In this document: positions 1 to 11,544 of the stretch, in pieces | How the letters are laid out: each line of letters opens with the position of its first letter | Numbering within the stretch: the first letter of the stretch is position 1 | Source of the DNA: Haloterrigena salina JCM 13891 | GTDB taxonomy: Archaea > Halobacteriota > Halobacteria > Halobacteriales > Natrialbaceae | Direction of reading: 5' to 3' | Assembly: GCF_000337495.1 (NCBI RefSeq) | Contig: NZ_AOIS01000019.1 | Location: forward strand, 1-64,000 | Length of the DNA stretch: 64,000 nt | Position numbers and translations under genes: made by a program | Notes under the pieces: generated by a model | The model's input: the letters and a program-made list of their open reading frames with translations, nothing else | What the model was told of the DNA's origin: nothing | Database searches by the model: none

Positions 1-875
1 GGGTCGTCCGTGAGTTCGATCGACGGCGCCGACCCGGAGGAACTCATCTTGCCGGGCCCCTCGAGGCTCGGGAGGAACCGCCCGAGCAGGGCGCCCGGCT
101 TGTCGACCGGCAGGGCCTCCTTCGCGGCGACGTCGCGACAGACCCGAACGTGGGGATCCTGATCCACGGCGATGGGGACGAGCGTCGGCTGCCGGCCGCC
201 GACGAGTTGCGGAAACAGGAGGTGGGTCGCCTGCACGGCGGGGTAGAACTGCAGACCCACGGTGTCCTGCTCGCCGTAGACGGCCTCGACCGTCGCCGGC
301 GTGAGGTGCTTCGCGAGACGGACCGCGATCGGATAGATCACGTCCGCGTCGGCGGTGTCGACGACGATCCGCGTCCGGTCGGGATCGAAGCCGACGGCGA
401 GGATATCGCGCAGATTCTCGCGGGCGTGCTCGCCGATCGATTCGAACGACTGGTCCTTGGCGAGGAACTTCTCGTCGTCGGAGAGCGGGATGTACACCGT
501 CGCGCCGGTCTCCCTCTGAAAGCGCTTCGCGAGGTACAGCGGGAGGACGTGGCCCAGATGCATCGGTCCCGAGGGCCCGCGACCGGTGACGATCGCGTGC
601 GGATCGCCGGCCGCGGCGGCCTCGAGATAGTCGTCGACGTCCCGGCCCGCGTAGAACGTCCACCGCCGGAGCAGCGGATGGTCGGGGAAGCGTTCGATCT
701 GCTCGTCGGTGAGCGGATCCGCGCCGAAGCGTTCGAGCAGTTTCTCGTAGTCGATCTTGCCGTCGACGGCGTAGGGCGTGACGGTGAACCCGTCGGTGGC
801 CGTGCTCTCCTCAGCGGGGGATGCAGCGTTCGTCTCGCTGTCGGTGCTGTTCGGCGTGTCGGATGGTTCTGGCAT
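1..875 (-). CDS. trpS: Tryptophanyl-tRNA synthetase, 3' end beyond window
   Basis: Class I aminoacyl-tRNA synthetase that charges tRNA-Trp in the cytoplasm. About 291 residues are visible from the ATG at 875; the C-terminus lies outside the window. The HIGH-type signature reads GPMHLGH near residues 103-109 and the KMSSS loop is seen close to the window edge. The stretch VPIAVDQDPHVR is typical of archaeal/eukaryotic TrpS. The N-terminus has an acidic, Ser/Thr-rich extension of about 27 residues, common in halophiles. A second, clearly different TrpS lies at 39665-41290, so this genome has two. TyrRS belongs to the same fold, but the sequence matches TrpS better. Which copy does the bulk charging cannot be told from sequence. 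Confidence 0.88.
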   Translation of the reverse strand, partial: MPEPSDTPNSTDSETNAASPAEESTATDGFTVTPYAVDGKIDYEKLLERFGADPLTDEQIERFPDHPLLRRWTFYAGRDVDDYLEAAAAGDPHAIVTGRGPSGPMHLGHVLPLYLAKRFQRETGATVYIPLSDDEKFLAKDQSFESIGEHARENLRDILAVGFDPDRTRIVVDTADADVIYPIAVRLAKHLTPATVEAVYGEQDTVGLQFYPAVQATHLLFPQLVGGRQPTLVPIAVDQDPHVRVCRDVAAKEALPVDKPGALLGRFLPSLEGPGKMSSSGSAPSIELTDD

Positions 876-1265
876 TAGGTCTGGAAGTGTGACTGCAGCG
901 GCTGGAACTCGATTCGAGTCGAAAAACGAGCGGAGGGAGCGTCCGTCGCCGCGGCCGCCGGGTTAGGCCGCGTCGCCCGCAGCGACGGGACTGTCCGCTC
1001 TCGAGGGGGCTCGCCAGCGCCACTGCCACTCGAGAGCGGACGCCATTACCGACCCGTAGCCTGTCGACGAATCTAACAGTTTCGGTTCTCCGGATCGGAA
1101 GCGACAGTCGTCTCTCGAGGCCCTCATCGCGCTTCTCATCGACTATGGATACCAATAGAGGGGCCTATCGTGTCGCCCCGATACGCATCCCGCTACGTTT
1201 GCATGTTGTTGTTTTAGTATAAATTTTCCGATAAGAATATCAGCACTCCGCGAGAGGGTCCGCGT
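876..1265. other. Intergenic, divergent promoter region
   Basis: 390 bases between the divergent trpS and 5'-nucleotidase genes. No credible ORF or RNA gene is seen. The only clear element is the AT-rich stretch at 1211-1235 carrying the promoter of the rightward gene. Confidence 0.6.
1218..1224 (+). promoter_or_regulatory. TATA box of the 5'-nucleotidase gene
   Basis: TATAAAT inside a short AT-rich island. Transcription would start near 1246-1250, leaving a leader of about 18 nt that contains GAGAGGG at 1252-1258, a possible ribosome-binding site before the ATG at 1266. Confidence 0.6.
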
Positions 1266-2915
1266 ATGACCGACCGGACGACCGATATCGAACGGCGGCG
1301 ACTGCTGGGGTACGTCGGCGCGACGGGCGTCACCGCGCTGGCGGGATGCCTGTTCGGCGAGGAAACGACGGACGACGAGGGGAACGGTGACGAGAACGCC
1401 ACCGATTCGGACGACCCCAATTCCGAAGAGACGGAGTCAGAGGAGTCGACCGACGACGGGTCGACGACCGTTCGACTGCTCCACGATACGCACTTGCACG
1501 GATCGATGGGGAGTCCCGACGAGGCGCTCAACGTCGCGAACTACTTCGGGCTGATGTGCGATCTCGCCGCCGACGCGCCCGACGGGAACGCGCTCGTCGT
1601 CGGGAACGGCGACGACCTGCATACGTCCGTCGAGTCGTCGGTCTTCGACGGCGGACACATGGTTTCGCTGTTCAACGCGGGACCGCTCGAGTACGACACG
1701 TACGGCAACCACGAGTTCGACAACGGTCCGGAGAGCCTCCGGGAGAACGTCGCCGACAGCGAGTTTACGTGGGTGAGCGCGAACGTTCGCGACGAGCGGA
1801 CCGACGATGTCTTCGCCGCCGAAGAGGGCGCCCGGCGGTACGCCATCGAGGAGATCGACGGCGTCAAATTCGGAATTACCGGGCTCGCGCCGGCGGACAC
1901 CCCCGACGTCAGTTCCGTCGGCGACCACGTCGAGGTGCTCGACCCGGAAACTGCGGTCGAGGCGGTCGTCAGTGAACTCCGCGATGAGGGCGCAGACGCG
2001 ATCGTGTTGCTGTCGCACCTCGCCAGTCCCGTCGCTCAGGAGGTTGTCGCGTCCGTCGACGGGATCGACGTCGCCGTCGGCGACCACGCCGCGATGGTCT
2101 ACGACGAACCCGAGACGGTCGACGGGGCCGTCGTTTCGGTCGTCGGAGACGAGTTCGACTACGTCGGCCAGCTGGATCTCGAGGTCGGGAACGACGGACT
2201 CGTCGATCACTCGTTCGAACGCTACGACCTCGCGGAGCAGGTCGAAAGCGGCGAGGTCACGCCCCACGAGGAGGTCCAGTCGCTGCTCGAGGAGTACGAG
2301 GCCGCCCTCGAGGCCGAACTCGACGTCGTCATCGGTGAGACGACCGAACCGCTTGACGTGCGGACCGAAACGGTCCGCAGCGCGGAATCGAACTTCGGCA
2401 ACTGGCTGACCGACGTCATGCGCGCGGACCTCGAGGCCGACGTCGCCCTCCAGAACGGCGGCGGCATCCGAAGCGACGAGCTGTACCCGGTCGGCGGAAT
2501 CACCAGACGGACGGTCGTCGACATCCTCCCGTTCCCGAATCGGACGGTGAAACTCGAGGTCACGGGGGCGACGCTTCGCGAGGCGATCGAACTCGGCGTG
2601 AGTACGGTCACGGAGGGCCACGGCCGCTTCCCGCAGGTCAGCGGGATGGCCTACGCCTACGATCCGGACGCGCCCGCCGGCGAGCGCGTCGAAGAGATCA
2701 CGGTCGGCGACGAACCCCTCGAGGCCGACGCGACGTACGAACTCGCGACGAACGACTTCGTCGCGGGCGGGGGCGACGGCTACGAGATGTTCGCGGACGG
2801 CGACGTGCTCGTCCCCGCCGACGAGGGGACGCTGCTCTCGGCGCTCGCGATCGAGGCCATCCAGGAGGCCGAGGTCATCGGACCCGAAACGGAGGGGCGG
2901 ATCGAGGTCGTCTGA
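1266..2915 (+). CDS. 5'-nucleotidase / cyclic phosphodiesterase family lipoprotein
   Basis: Predicted extracellular metallophosphoesterase that removes phosphate from nucleotides (UshA/NTE family). Residues 10-28 look like a Tat signal (ERRRLLG) ending in a lipobox, with Cys28 as the probable lipid-anchored residue. An acidic Ser/Thr linker follows. The catalytic domain shows metal-binding motifs HDTHLHG (73-79), GNGDD (113-117) and GNHEFDNG (about 147-154), then LSHL and GDH. The C-terminal substrate domain (about 340-549) has NFGNWLTD and QNGGGIRSD. At 549 residues it is full length. Export of folded metalloenzyme by Tat is usual in haloarchaea. The exact substrate is not shown; phosphate scavenging from nucleotides is an inference. 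Confidence 0.88.
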   Translation: MTDRTTDIERRRLLGYVGATGVTALAGCLFGEETTDDEGNGDENATDSDDPNSEETESEESTDDGSTTVRLLHDTHLHGSMGSPDEALNVANYFGLMCDLAADAPDGNALVVGNGDDLHTSVESSVFDGGHMVSLFNAGPLEYDTYGNHEFDNGPESLRENVADSEFTWVSANVRDERTDDVFAAEEGARRYAIEEIDGVKFGITGLAPADTPDVSSVGDHVEVLDPETAVEAVVSELRDEGADAIVLLSHLASPVAQEVVASVDGIDVAVGDHAAMVYDEPETVDGAVVSVVGDEFDYVGQLDLEVGNDGLVDHSFERYDLAEQVESGEVTPHEEVQSLLEEYEAALEAELDVVIGETTEPLDVRTETVRSAESNFGNWLTDVMRADLEADVALQNGGGIRSDELYPVGGITRRTVVDILPFPNRTVKLEVTGATLREAIELGVSTVTEGHGRFPQVSGMAYAYDPDAPAGERVEEITVGDEPLEADATYELATNDFVAGGGDGYEMFADGDVLVPADEGTLLSALAIEAIQEAEVIGPETEGRIEVV

Positions 2916-2954
2916 GTCCGGGTTCGTCTGCGTTCGGAGACAGCAGCCCGGCCC

Positions 2955-3830
2955 TCAGTCCCGCGACGGGTCCGGTTCCGGACTCGTGACGAACTCGAGT
3001 AACTCGTCTTCGGTGACGTCCATCCCCTGTCGCGAGAAGAATCCGGCGACGTTCCGGCAGTCCCGCTCTAAGAACTCCCGGCTGTTGGGGTGGTGGACCG
3101 TGACGGCCTGGCCGAGGTCGATGAAGACGAGCTGACCCTCGTCCTGATCGAAGACGACATTGTACTCGCTGAGGTCGCCGTGGATCAACCCCGCCGAGTA
3201 GAGGCGACGCATGTACTCGCGCATGACCTCGTAGGCGGTTCGGGGGTTCTCGATGTGGACCTCGCCGAGGCGTTTCGCGCGGCCGTCGTCGGTGCCGATG
3301 TACTCCATGACCAACACGTTGCGCTCGGTGGCGATCGGTTCGGGCACGCGGACGCCGGCCGCCTTCGCCCGCTCTAAGTTCGCCAGTTCCTTCTTCGTCC
3401 AGGCGAGGACGACATCCTTCTTCTTGCCGCCCAGCCCCTCGAATCGGGGGTCGCCCTCGAGGTAGTCGCGCATCTGTCGGAAGTTCGAGGCGTTGATCCG
3501 GTAGATCTTGACCGCGACCTCGCGGTCGTCGCCCAGCGCGTGGTAGACGTTGGCCTCCTTGCCCGTCGACAGCGGCCCGCCGAAGGCCTCGACGTAGCCG
3601 TCCTGGACGAGTTTGTACAGCGCAGCGAGGGTCGCGTCGTCGAACACCGACTGCTCGACCTTGAACTGGTCGGCGTCCTTGATGCGCTCCTCGAACTGCT
3701 CGAACTTCCGATCGCGCTTGCGAGCGATCCGGTCGGCCTCGGTGTCCGAGACGTCGATCTCTTCCCACTCGTCGCCCGGCGTCTCGACCTCCTCGAGGTC
3801 GACCAGCCCGTATTCCGTTCCCTCTCCCAT
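2955..3830 (-). CDS. rio1: RIO1-type serine protein kinase
   Basis: Atypical protein kinase/ATPase of the RIO1 group, known for a role in late maturation of the small ribosomal subunit. Visible motifs are the nucleotide-binding STGKEANVYHA, the ATP-anchoring Lys in EVAVKIYR, the catalytic loop HGDLSEYNVVF and the metal-binding FIDLGQAV. There is no N-terminal winged helix, which separates it from RIO2. 291 residues is normal for the family. A TATA-like TTTACC lies about 29 nt before the ATG at 3830, so the mRNA is probably leaderless. The gene converges with the 5'-nucleotidase gene, with only about 40 bases between the two stops. Confidence 0.93.
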   Translation of the reverse strand: MGEGTEYGLVDLEEVETPGDEWEEIDVSDTEADRIARKRDRKFEQFEERIKDADQFKVEQSVFDDATLAALYKLVQDGYVEAFGGPLSTGKEANVYHALGDDREVAVKIYRINASNFRQMRDYLEGDPRFEGLGGKKKDVVLAWTKKELANLERAKAAGVRVPEPIATERNVLVMEYIGTDDGRAKRLGEVHIENPRTAYEVMREYMRRLYSAGLIHGDLSEYNVVFDQDEGQLVFIDLGQAVTVHHPNSREFLERDCRNVAGFFSRQGMDVTEDELLEFVTSPEPDPSRD

Positions 3831-3970
3831 CTACTCGGTCGTAGGCGCTCCGACGGGTAAAGTACTGGGTCTGGTCGCCGACCCGTTCCGATCGCCGCGA
3901 CGGGGCAACGGCGAACGGGGAACGGCGATCTATTTATATCCGCTATCGAAAAAACGCGTGCGACCTGCTC

Positions 3971-5437
3971 ATGGCACTGGACTTCACACCGAAGACCTAC
4001 GACGAAATCCCCGAGGACAAGCGGCCGTCCCTGGGGGAAGCGCTCGTCCCGATCGCGGGAATGATCCTGTTCCTCTCGGTCGGGATGATCTACCTCGAGA
4101 TGGATCCGCAGATGCCGCTGTTGTGGGGGATCGCGTTCGCGGGACTGTTCGGCCGGTACTACTTCGGTTACGCCTGGAGCGACCTCTACGACGGGATCGG
4201 TCGCAGTATTCTGACCGGTCTCCAAGCCATCCTCATCCTGTTCGTTATCTACATGGTCATCTCGGCGTGGATCGATTCCGGGACGATCCCGACGCTCATG
4301 TACTACGGGCTGGAGTTCCTCTCGCCGACGATCTTCCTCCCCTTTACCGTCGTCCTCTCGGCGGTCGTCGCCTTCGCGATCGGTTCCTCGTGGACGACGG
4401 CCGGGACGCTCGGCGTCGCGATGATCGGGATCGGCTCCGGGCTCGGAATTCCGGAGGCGATGACGGCCGGCGCCGTCCTGTCGGGCGCCTACACCGGCGA
4501 CAAGAACTCGCCGCTCTCGGACACCACGAACCTCGCCGCCGCGGTGACGAACACGGAACTGATGGACCACATCCGAGCGATGCGCCCCGGCACCGCGATT
4601 TCGTTCGCGATCTCGCTGCTCCTGTTCGTCGTGCTGGGCCTGAGCGCGAGCGGGACGATCCCCGTCGATCGGATCGCCGAGATCCAGGGCGGCCTCGAGA
4701 GCAGTTACGCGATTTCGCCGCTGACGTTCGTCCCGCTGGTCATCACGTTCGCGCTCGCGTTCTACGGCTTCCCCGCGCTACCGTCGCTCGGCGCCGGGAT
4801 CTTCGCCGGCGTCGCGGTCAGCACCACGGTGCAGGGCGTCGGCTTCGCCGCCGCCTGGGAGACCGTCCACTTCGGGACCAGCCCCGAAACGGGCGTCGAC
4901 CTCACGGACGAACTGCTCGCGAGCGGCGGCCTCGAGGGCTCCGTGTGGGTCGTTTCGATCGTCGTTGCCGCGCTGGCGCTGGGCGGTATCCTGCAGGAAA
5001 CCGGCGTGCTGGCGGCGATCGCCTACCACATCGGCCGGGCCGTTAGCAGCGTCGCGGGCCTGACGGCCGGTACGGCCGCGGGCACGATCGCGATGAACTT
5101 CCTCGCCGCGGAACAGTACATGGCGATCGTCGTCCCCGGGATGACGCTGCAGAACCTGTACGACGAGTACGACCTCGAGAGTCGGAACCTCTCGCGGGCG
5201 GTCGAAGCGTCCGGGACGACGACGTCGGCGTTCGTGCCCTGGGGATCCGGCGGGGTCTTCATGGCCTCGGCGCTCGGCGTGCCGGTGATCGAGTACGCTC
5301 CGTACTACTTCTTCGGCATCCTCTCGCCGCTGATTCTGGTCCTGATGGGTGTCACCGGCTGGCGGATCTTCTACAAGGACGACCCCGAACGGGAATCGCC
5401 GGCGGAAGCCGACGCGCCGACGCCCTCCGTCGAATAG
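3971..5437 (+). CDS. nhaC: Na+/H+ antiporter, NhaC family
   Basis: Secondary transporter that exchanges cytoplasmic Na+ for H+, expected to help pH and sodium homeostasis in a high-salt cell. The 488-residue protein has about eleven or twelve hydrophobic segments. It carries the NhaC-typical stretches IGSSWTTAGTLG and GAYTGDKNSPLSDTTN (about residues 138-180), the latter likely lining the ion path. The C-terminal tail is short and charged. TTTATAT at 3933-3939 is a good TATA box, giving a leader of about 8 nt. NhaC-family members may also carry other substrates (for example malate/lactate in MleN), so the ion specificity is inferred. Confidence 0.88.
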   Translation: MALDFTPKTYDEIPEDKRPSLGEALVPIAGMILFLSVGMIYLEMDPQMPLLWGIAFAGLFGRYYFGYAWSDLYDGIGRSILTGLQAILILFVIYMVISAWIDSGTIPTLMYYGLEFLSPTIFLPFTVVLSAVVAFAIGSSWTTAGTLGVAMIGIGSGLGIPEAMTAGAVLSGAYTGDKNSPLSDTTNLAAAVTNTELMDHIRAMRPGTAISFAISLLLFVVLGLSASGTIPVDRIAEIQGGLESSYAISPLTFVPLVITFALAFYGFPALPSLGAGIFAGVAVSTTVQGVGFAAAWETVHFGTSPETGVDLTDELLASGGLEGSVWVVSIVVAALALGGILQETGVLAAIAYHIGRAVSSVAGLTAGTAAGTIAMNFLAAEQYMAIVVPGMTLQNLYDEYDLESRNLSRAVEASGTTTSAFVPWGSGGVFMASALGVPVIEYAPYYFFGILSPLILVLMGVTGWRIFYKDDPERESPAEADAPTPSVE

Positions 5438-5591
5438 CGTCGTCGTCGGATCGCGGCTTTCCTTCTCGAAGCCGGATCGCTTGGTGGTACTGACGGCGAT
5501 CCGAACCGCGGTCGGTACTGACAACGACACGATGTGTGATCGAGCGCACCCACGCGCGGACTTTTTCTCGGCGGCGGCCGTACCGTCGGTC

Positions 5592-5639
5592 ATGGCCGAA
5601 CTGCACGCGAAACGCGTACCGACGGAACGGGGACGATGA
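5592..5639 (+). promoter_or_regulatory. Leader mini-ORF (15 codons) overlapping the ferredoxin start
   Basis: ATG at 5592 opens a 15-codon frame (MAELHAKRVPTERGR) whose TGA (5637-5639) overlaps the ferredoxin ATG (5636-5638) as ATGA. A weak TATA-like CTTTTTC at 5561-5567 lies about 27 nt before the mini-ORF ATG, so the mRNA may begin at that codon. Translational coupling to the ferredoxin is inferred. Confidence 0.4.
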
Positions 5640-6016
5640 CGAGCCACGTCGTGACCCTCGAGTGGACCGACGGCTCGACGCAGACGATCGCGGTCGACGA
5701 GAACGAATCGGTCCTCGACGCGGCCCAGCGGGCCGGCGCCCGACTGCCCTACGACTGCCGGAAGGGGACCTGTATCACCTGCGTCGGTCGATTGCTCGCC
5801 CTCGAGGGCGAGGAGAACGAGTCGGCCGAAGGCGGGACGGAACGGCCGCCCCACGCCGCGGACGCGTTCACGTATCGGCGGGCGCCGGCGGCGCTGACCG
5901 ACGAGGAGCAGGCGGACGGCTACGTCCTGCTCTGTATCGCGCACCCGCAGTCGGATTGTCGAATCAAAGTCGGACCGCGAGTGCGCGCCGAAGTCGGCGA
6001 CAGTCCCTGGGCGTAA
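5636..6016 (+). CDS. 2Fe-2S plant-type ferredoxin
   Basis: Small soluble electron carrier of 126 residues. The 2Fe-2S ligands are Cys41, Cys46 and Cys49 in CRKGTCITC, plus Cys100 in LLCIAHP, giving the plant-type CX4CX2C...C pattern. A charged insert separates the third and fourth ligands. It closely resembles the ferredoxin at 7493-7882, including the YRRAPAAL and GYVLLCIA stretches, so the two are paralogues. Both flank the SBP56 gene on the same strand. Electron transfer from the SBP56 reaction, or to a nearby oxidase, is an inference. The chosen ATG overlaps the stop of a short upstream frame. Confidence 0.9.
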   Translation: MTSHVVTLEWTDGSTQTIAVDENESVLDAAQRAGARLPYDCRKGTCITCVGRLLALEGEENESAEGGTERPPHAADAFTYRRAPAALTDEEQADGYVLLCIAHPQSDCRIKVGPRVRAEVGDSPWA

Positions 6017-6090
6017 CCCTCGGTCTCGTCGCGCCCTCCGTTTCTCTCCCCCTGACCAGATTTATCTCCGTGCTCGTGGTCGGACGGTAT

Positions 6091-7488
6091 ATGAGTGATG
6101 TTAACGCACCCAGCGACGTCGAACCGGACCACGAGCACGACCACCACGAGGGCCCTGGCTACGCGACGCCCCAGGCCGCCATCGAGGAGGGCGAGCGAGA
6201 GGAACTGGCCTACGTGATGAGCCTCTACGTCGGCACGGACGTCGACGCGCCGGACTTCGTCGCGGTCGTCGACCTCGATCCTGACTCCGAGACCTACTGC
6301 GAGATCGTCGACCGCATCGAACTGCCCAACCGCGGCGACGAACTCCACCACTTCGGCTGGAACGCCTGCTCGTCGTCGTGTCACATGGAGGGCCTCGAGC
6401 GCCGCCACCTGATCGTCCCCGGCCAGCGCTCCTCGCGAATCCACGTGATCGACGCGAAGGATCGGCGCAATCCCGAACTCGAGACGGTGATCGAACCCGA
6501 GGAGGTCTTCGAATACGACCTCTCGGCGCCCCACACGGTCCACTGTATCCCGGACGGCGAGATCCTGATCAGCATGCTCGGCGACGCCGACGGCGAGTTA
6601 CCGGGCGGCTTCCTCGAGCTGAACGACGACTTCGAGATCGAGGGCCGGTGGGAGCCACCGGGCGAGGTCGAGATGAACTACGACTACTGGTACCAGCCCC
6701 GCCAGAACGTGATGGTCTCGAGCGAGTGGGCCGCGCCGAAGACGTACTACCCGGGCTTTGACCTCGAGGACGTCGAGGCGGGCAACTACGGCCAGCGCCT
6801 CCACTTCTGGGACTGGGAGGCCGGCACCGTCGAGCAGACCATCGACCTCGGCGAAGAGGGGCTGATCCCGCTCGAGGTGCGCTTCCTCCACACGCCCGAA
6901 TCGACCCACGGCTTCGTCGGGGCCGCGCTGTCGTCGAATATTTTCCACTTCTGGCGCGACGGCGAGTCCGGCGAGTACCGCGCCGAGAAGGTGATCGACT
7001 TCGAGAGCCGGGAGCACGACGACTGGGACATGCCCGTCCCCGCGCTGCCGACGGACATCCTGATCTCGATGGACGACCGCTACCTGTTCGGCTCGAACTG
7101 GCTCCACGGGGACGTCTGGATGTACGACATCTCGGACCCGTCGAACCCGCGACGGGCCGACTCGCTGTCGGTCGGGGGCACCTTCGGCGAGGTGCAGGAA
7201 GTCCAGGGCCGCGAACTGTCCGCGGGCCCCCAGATGATCCAGCTCTCGCTTGACGGCGAGCGCCTCTACTGGACCACCTCGCTGTTCTCCTCGTGGGACG
7301 AGCAGTTCTACCCCGAGGAGGGCGAGCGCGGCTCGGTGATGCTGAAGGCCGACGTCGACCCCCGGAAGGGAACGATGGAACTCGACGAGGACTTCCTCGT
7401 CGACTGGGGCGAGTGCCCAGAGGGTCCAGCCCGCGCCCACGAGATCCGCTGGCCCGACGGCGACTGCACGAGCGACGTCTGGCAGTGA
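6091..7488 (+). CDS. Selenium-binding protein 56 family / methanethiol oxidase
   Basis: 465-residue member of the SBP56 (SELENBP1/MtoX) family. Characterised members oxidise methanethiol to formaldehyde, H2S and H2O2 and need copper. The family Cys motif is present as GWNACSSSCH near residue 95, and the C-terminal AHEIRWPDGDCTSDVW is the usual end. His-rich stretches such as HDHHEG near the N-terminus may reflect metal binding. A TATA-like TTTATC at 6061-6066 lies 28 nt before the ATG at 6091, which supports this start over longer in-frame options. The next ferredoxin starts 4 nt after the stop, so they are surely co-transcribed. The substrate in this organism is not proven. Confidence 0.85.
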   Translation: MSDVNAPSDVEPDHEHDHHEGPGYATPQAAIEEGEREELAYVMSLYVGTDVDAPDFVAVVDLDPDSETYCEIVDRIELPNRGDELHHFGWNACSSSCHMEGLERRHLIVPGQRSSRIHVIDAKDRRNPELETVIEPEEVFEYDLSAPHTVHCIPDGEILISMLGDADGELPGGFLELNDDFEIEGRWEPPGEVEMNYDYWYQPRQNVMVSSEWAAPKTYYPGFDLEDVEAGNYGQRLHFWDWEAGTVEQTIDLGEEGLIPLEVRFLHTPESTHGFVGAALSSNIFHFWRDGESGEYRAEKVIDFESREHDDWDMPVPALPTDILISMDDRYLFGSNWLHGDVWMYDISDPSNPRRADSLSVGGTFGEVQEVQGRELSAGPQMIQLSLDGERLYWTTSLFSSWDEQFYPEEGERGSVMLKADVDPRKGTMELDEDFLVDWGECPEGPARAHEIRWPDGDCTSDVWQ

Positions 7489-7492
7489 CCGG

Positions 7493-10055
<2,563 letters not shown>

Positions 10056-10090
10056 TCGCTCGCTGATTCTGGCGGCGACATGTGGCGGTC

Positions 10091-10279
10091 TCAGCCACGC
10101 CGGCTGAGGACCACGACGATAGCGATCGCGGCGGCGACGACGCCGATGACCGTGGGAACGAGTTGTCCGCCGCCCCACTCCCAGCCGAGGAACTGGGTGC
10201 CGACGATCGCGACGAGTACGGCGGCCAGTCCGATCGCGGTGCCGATCGAGGACGAGGTCCGGCCGATGGAGCGCGCCAT
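10091..10279 (-). CDS. Small membrane protein, unknown
   Basis: 62-residue protein with two hydrophobic helices (about 15-32 and 40-58), joined by a short Gly/Trp-rich loop, and a basic LSRRG end. The ATG at 10279 (MARSIGRTSS) is preferred; a longer frame adds an improbable hydrophobic leader. It converges with ligA, its stop lying 35 nt from the ligase stop. No family is recognised. Small two-helix proteins of this kind are common in haloarchaea. Confidence 0.6.
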   Translation of the reverse strand: MARSIGRTSSSIGTAIGLAAVLVAIVGTQFLGWEWGGGQLVPTVIGVVAAAIAIVVVLSRRG

Positions 10280-10419
10280 GTGATAATATTGGACACCCAA
10301 CAAGTAAAACGGCAAGGCCGCGCCGTCGTTTTACGACCTCGTCTCTAGGTCCCTTGTACTGTTGCTGTCAGGCCGTCTCGAGCAACTGTCGCCGTCATCG
10401 ACGGTCGCCCCGGTCACGC

Positions 10420-11385
10420 TCACGCCTCGGCGGGCAACCGCGCCGCGATCTCCGCGACCGCCCCGAGGCCCTGCACCTCGCCCTCCCGTTCGGGCAGCGT
10501 GACGACCTCGAGGTCGGGAAACGTCTCCCGGACCTCTTCGACTCGCTCCAGATGCCGTCGGTGGCGCGACTGACACCGCGAGCAGTCGTCCTCCGGATCC
10601 TCGAAGACCCGGTTCACGACGAGGCGGTCGACCCGGACATCGGCCTCCCGGAGCGTCCCTACCAGCCGTTCGGACTCGGCGATGGCCATCCCCTCCGGAA
10701 GGAGGACGACCCGGAACTCCGTGCGCTCGGGATCGGTCAGCAGGTCGCGAGCGCGCTCGAGGCGGGCGCGAAACGCCTCGAGGCTCTCCTCCTCGTCCTC
10801 CTTGCTGCTTCCCATCATCGACATCGGGCCGAGGACGGCCGTCCGGGCGGCGTTGCCGATCCGCTTGGCCTGCCCGCGCAGCGACTGGGCCGTCTCGAGG
10901 GCCAGCCCCATCACCTCGGGCATGTCGAACAGTCGGAGGGTGTGGCCGGTCGGCGCGGTGTCGAAGACGACCACGTCCCAGTCGCCCTCGTCGACGTATT
11001 CGACGAGCAGATCGAGGGCCGCAATTTCGTCGCTGCCGGCCGGCGCGCCCGAGGCGAACAGCCGTCGGACTTCCTCGTCGTCCAGTCGAATGCCGGCGCT
11101 ACGGAGGTCCTTCGCGAGCGCTCGCGCCAGTTTCTCGTACCGTTCCTTCTGGGTGTCGGGATCGATCTCGACGGCCCAGAGACTGCCGTCACCGTCGCCA
11201 ATGCCCTCGAGTTCGCGGGGTTCGGCCCCGAGATCGACCTCGAGGGAGTCCGACAGCGAGTGGGCCGGATCGGTCGAGACGACCAGCGTCTCCCGGCCGG
11301 AATCGGCCAGTCCGAGGGCGGTCGCCGCCGCGCAGGTCGTCTTGCCGACGCCGCCCTTGCCGCCGTAGAAGATGCAGTCGGTCAC
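10420..11385 (-). CDS. ArsA/Get3-family ATPase
   Basis: Deviant Walker-A ATPase of 321 residues. The P-loop is GGKGGVGKTT (8-17) and the switch motif is STDPAHSLSD (about 41-50). A CSRC pair lies in the C-terminal third, like the zinc-binding CxxC of Get3. Only one ATPase domain is present, as in Get3 and unlike duplicated bacterial ArsA. No arsenite pump gene is adjacent, so a role in membrane-protein targeting or as a chaperone is more likely than arsenic export. The start codon is GTG at 11385, just before the P-loop. Confidence 0.88.
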   Translation of the reverse strand: MTDCIFYGGKGGVGKTTCAAATALGLADSGRETLVVSTDPAHSLSDSLEVDLGAEPRELEGIGDGDGSLWAVEIDPDTQKERYEKLARALAKDLRSAGIRLDDEEVRRLFASGAPAGSDEIAALDLLVEYVDEGDWDVVVFDTAPTGHTLRLFDMPEVMGLALETAQSLRGQAKRIGNAARTAVLGPMSMMGSSKEDEEESLEAFRARLERARDLLTDPERTEFRVVLLPEGMAIAESERLVGTLREADVRVDRLVVNRVFEDPEDDCSRCQSRHRRHLERVEEVRETFPDLEVVTLPEREGEVQGLGAVAEIAARLPAEA

Positions 11386-11544
11386 GGTCTCGCGTACGAT
11401 CGATAGACACCTAAATCGATTGCCACGATCGCCGGAGTGTCATCGCTGGCGATCGGATGCAGGTCGATCGAGTATCGAGTCGGGGTGAGGACTCGAGCGC
11501 GAAATGCGAGTGAAAAGAACGAACGCGCTGCGAACGCCGTCAGT

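Noticed and set aside
1437-2621. Long reading frame on the minus strand opposite the 5'-nucleotidase
   Set aside because: It mirrors a strong gene with a signal peptide and catalytic motifs; the antisense frame has no motif and reflects high GC.
10420-11385. Arsenic resistance operon
   Set aside because: Only the ATPase is present, with no arsenite carrier or ArsR; a Get3-like role fits better.
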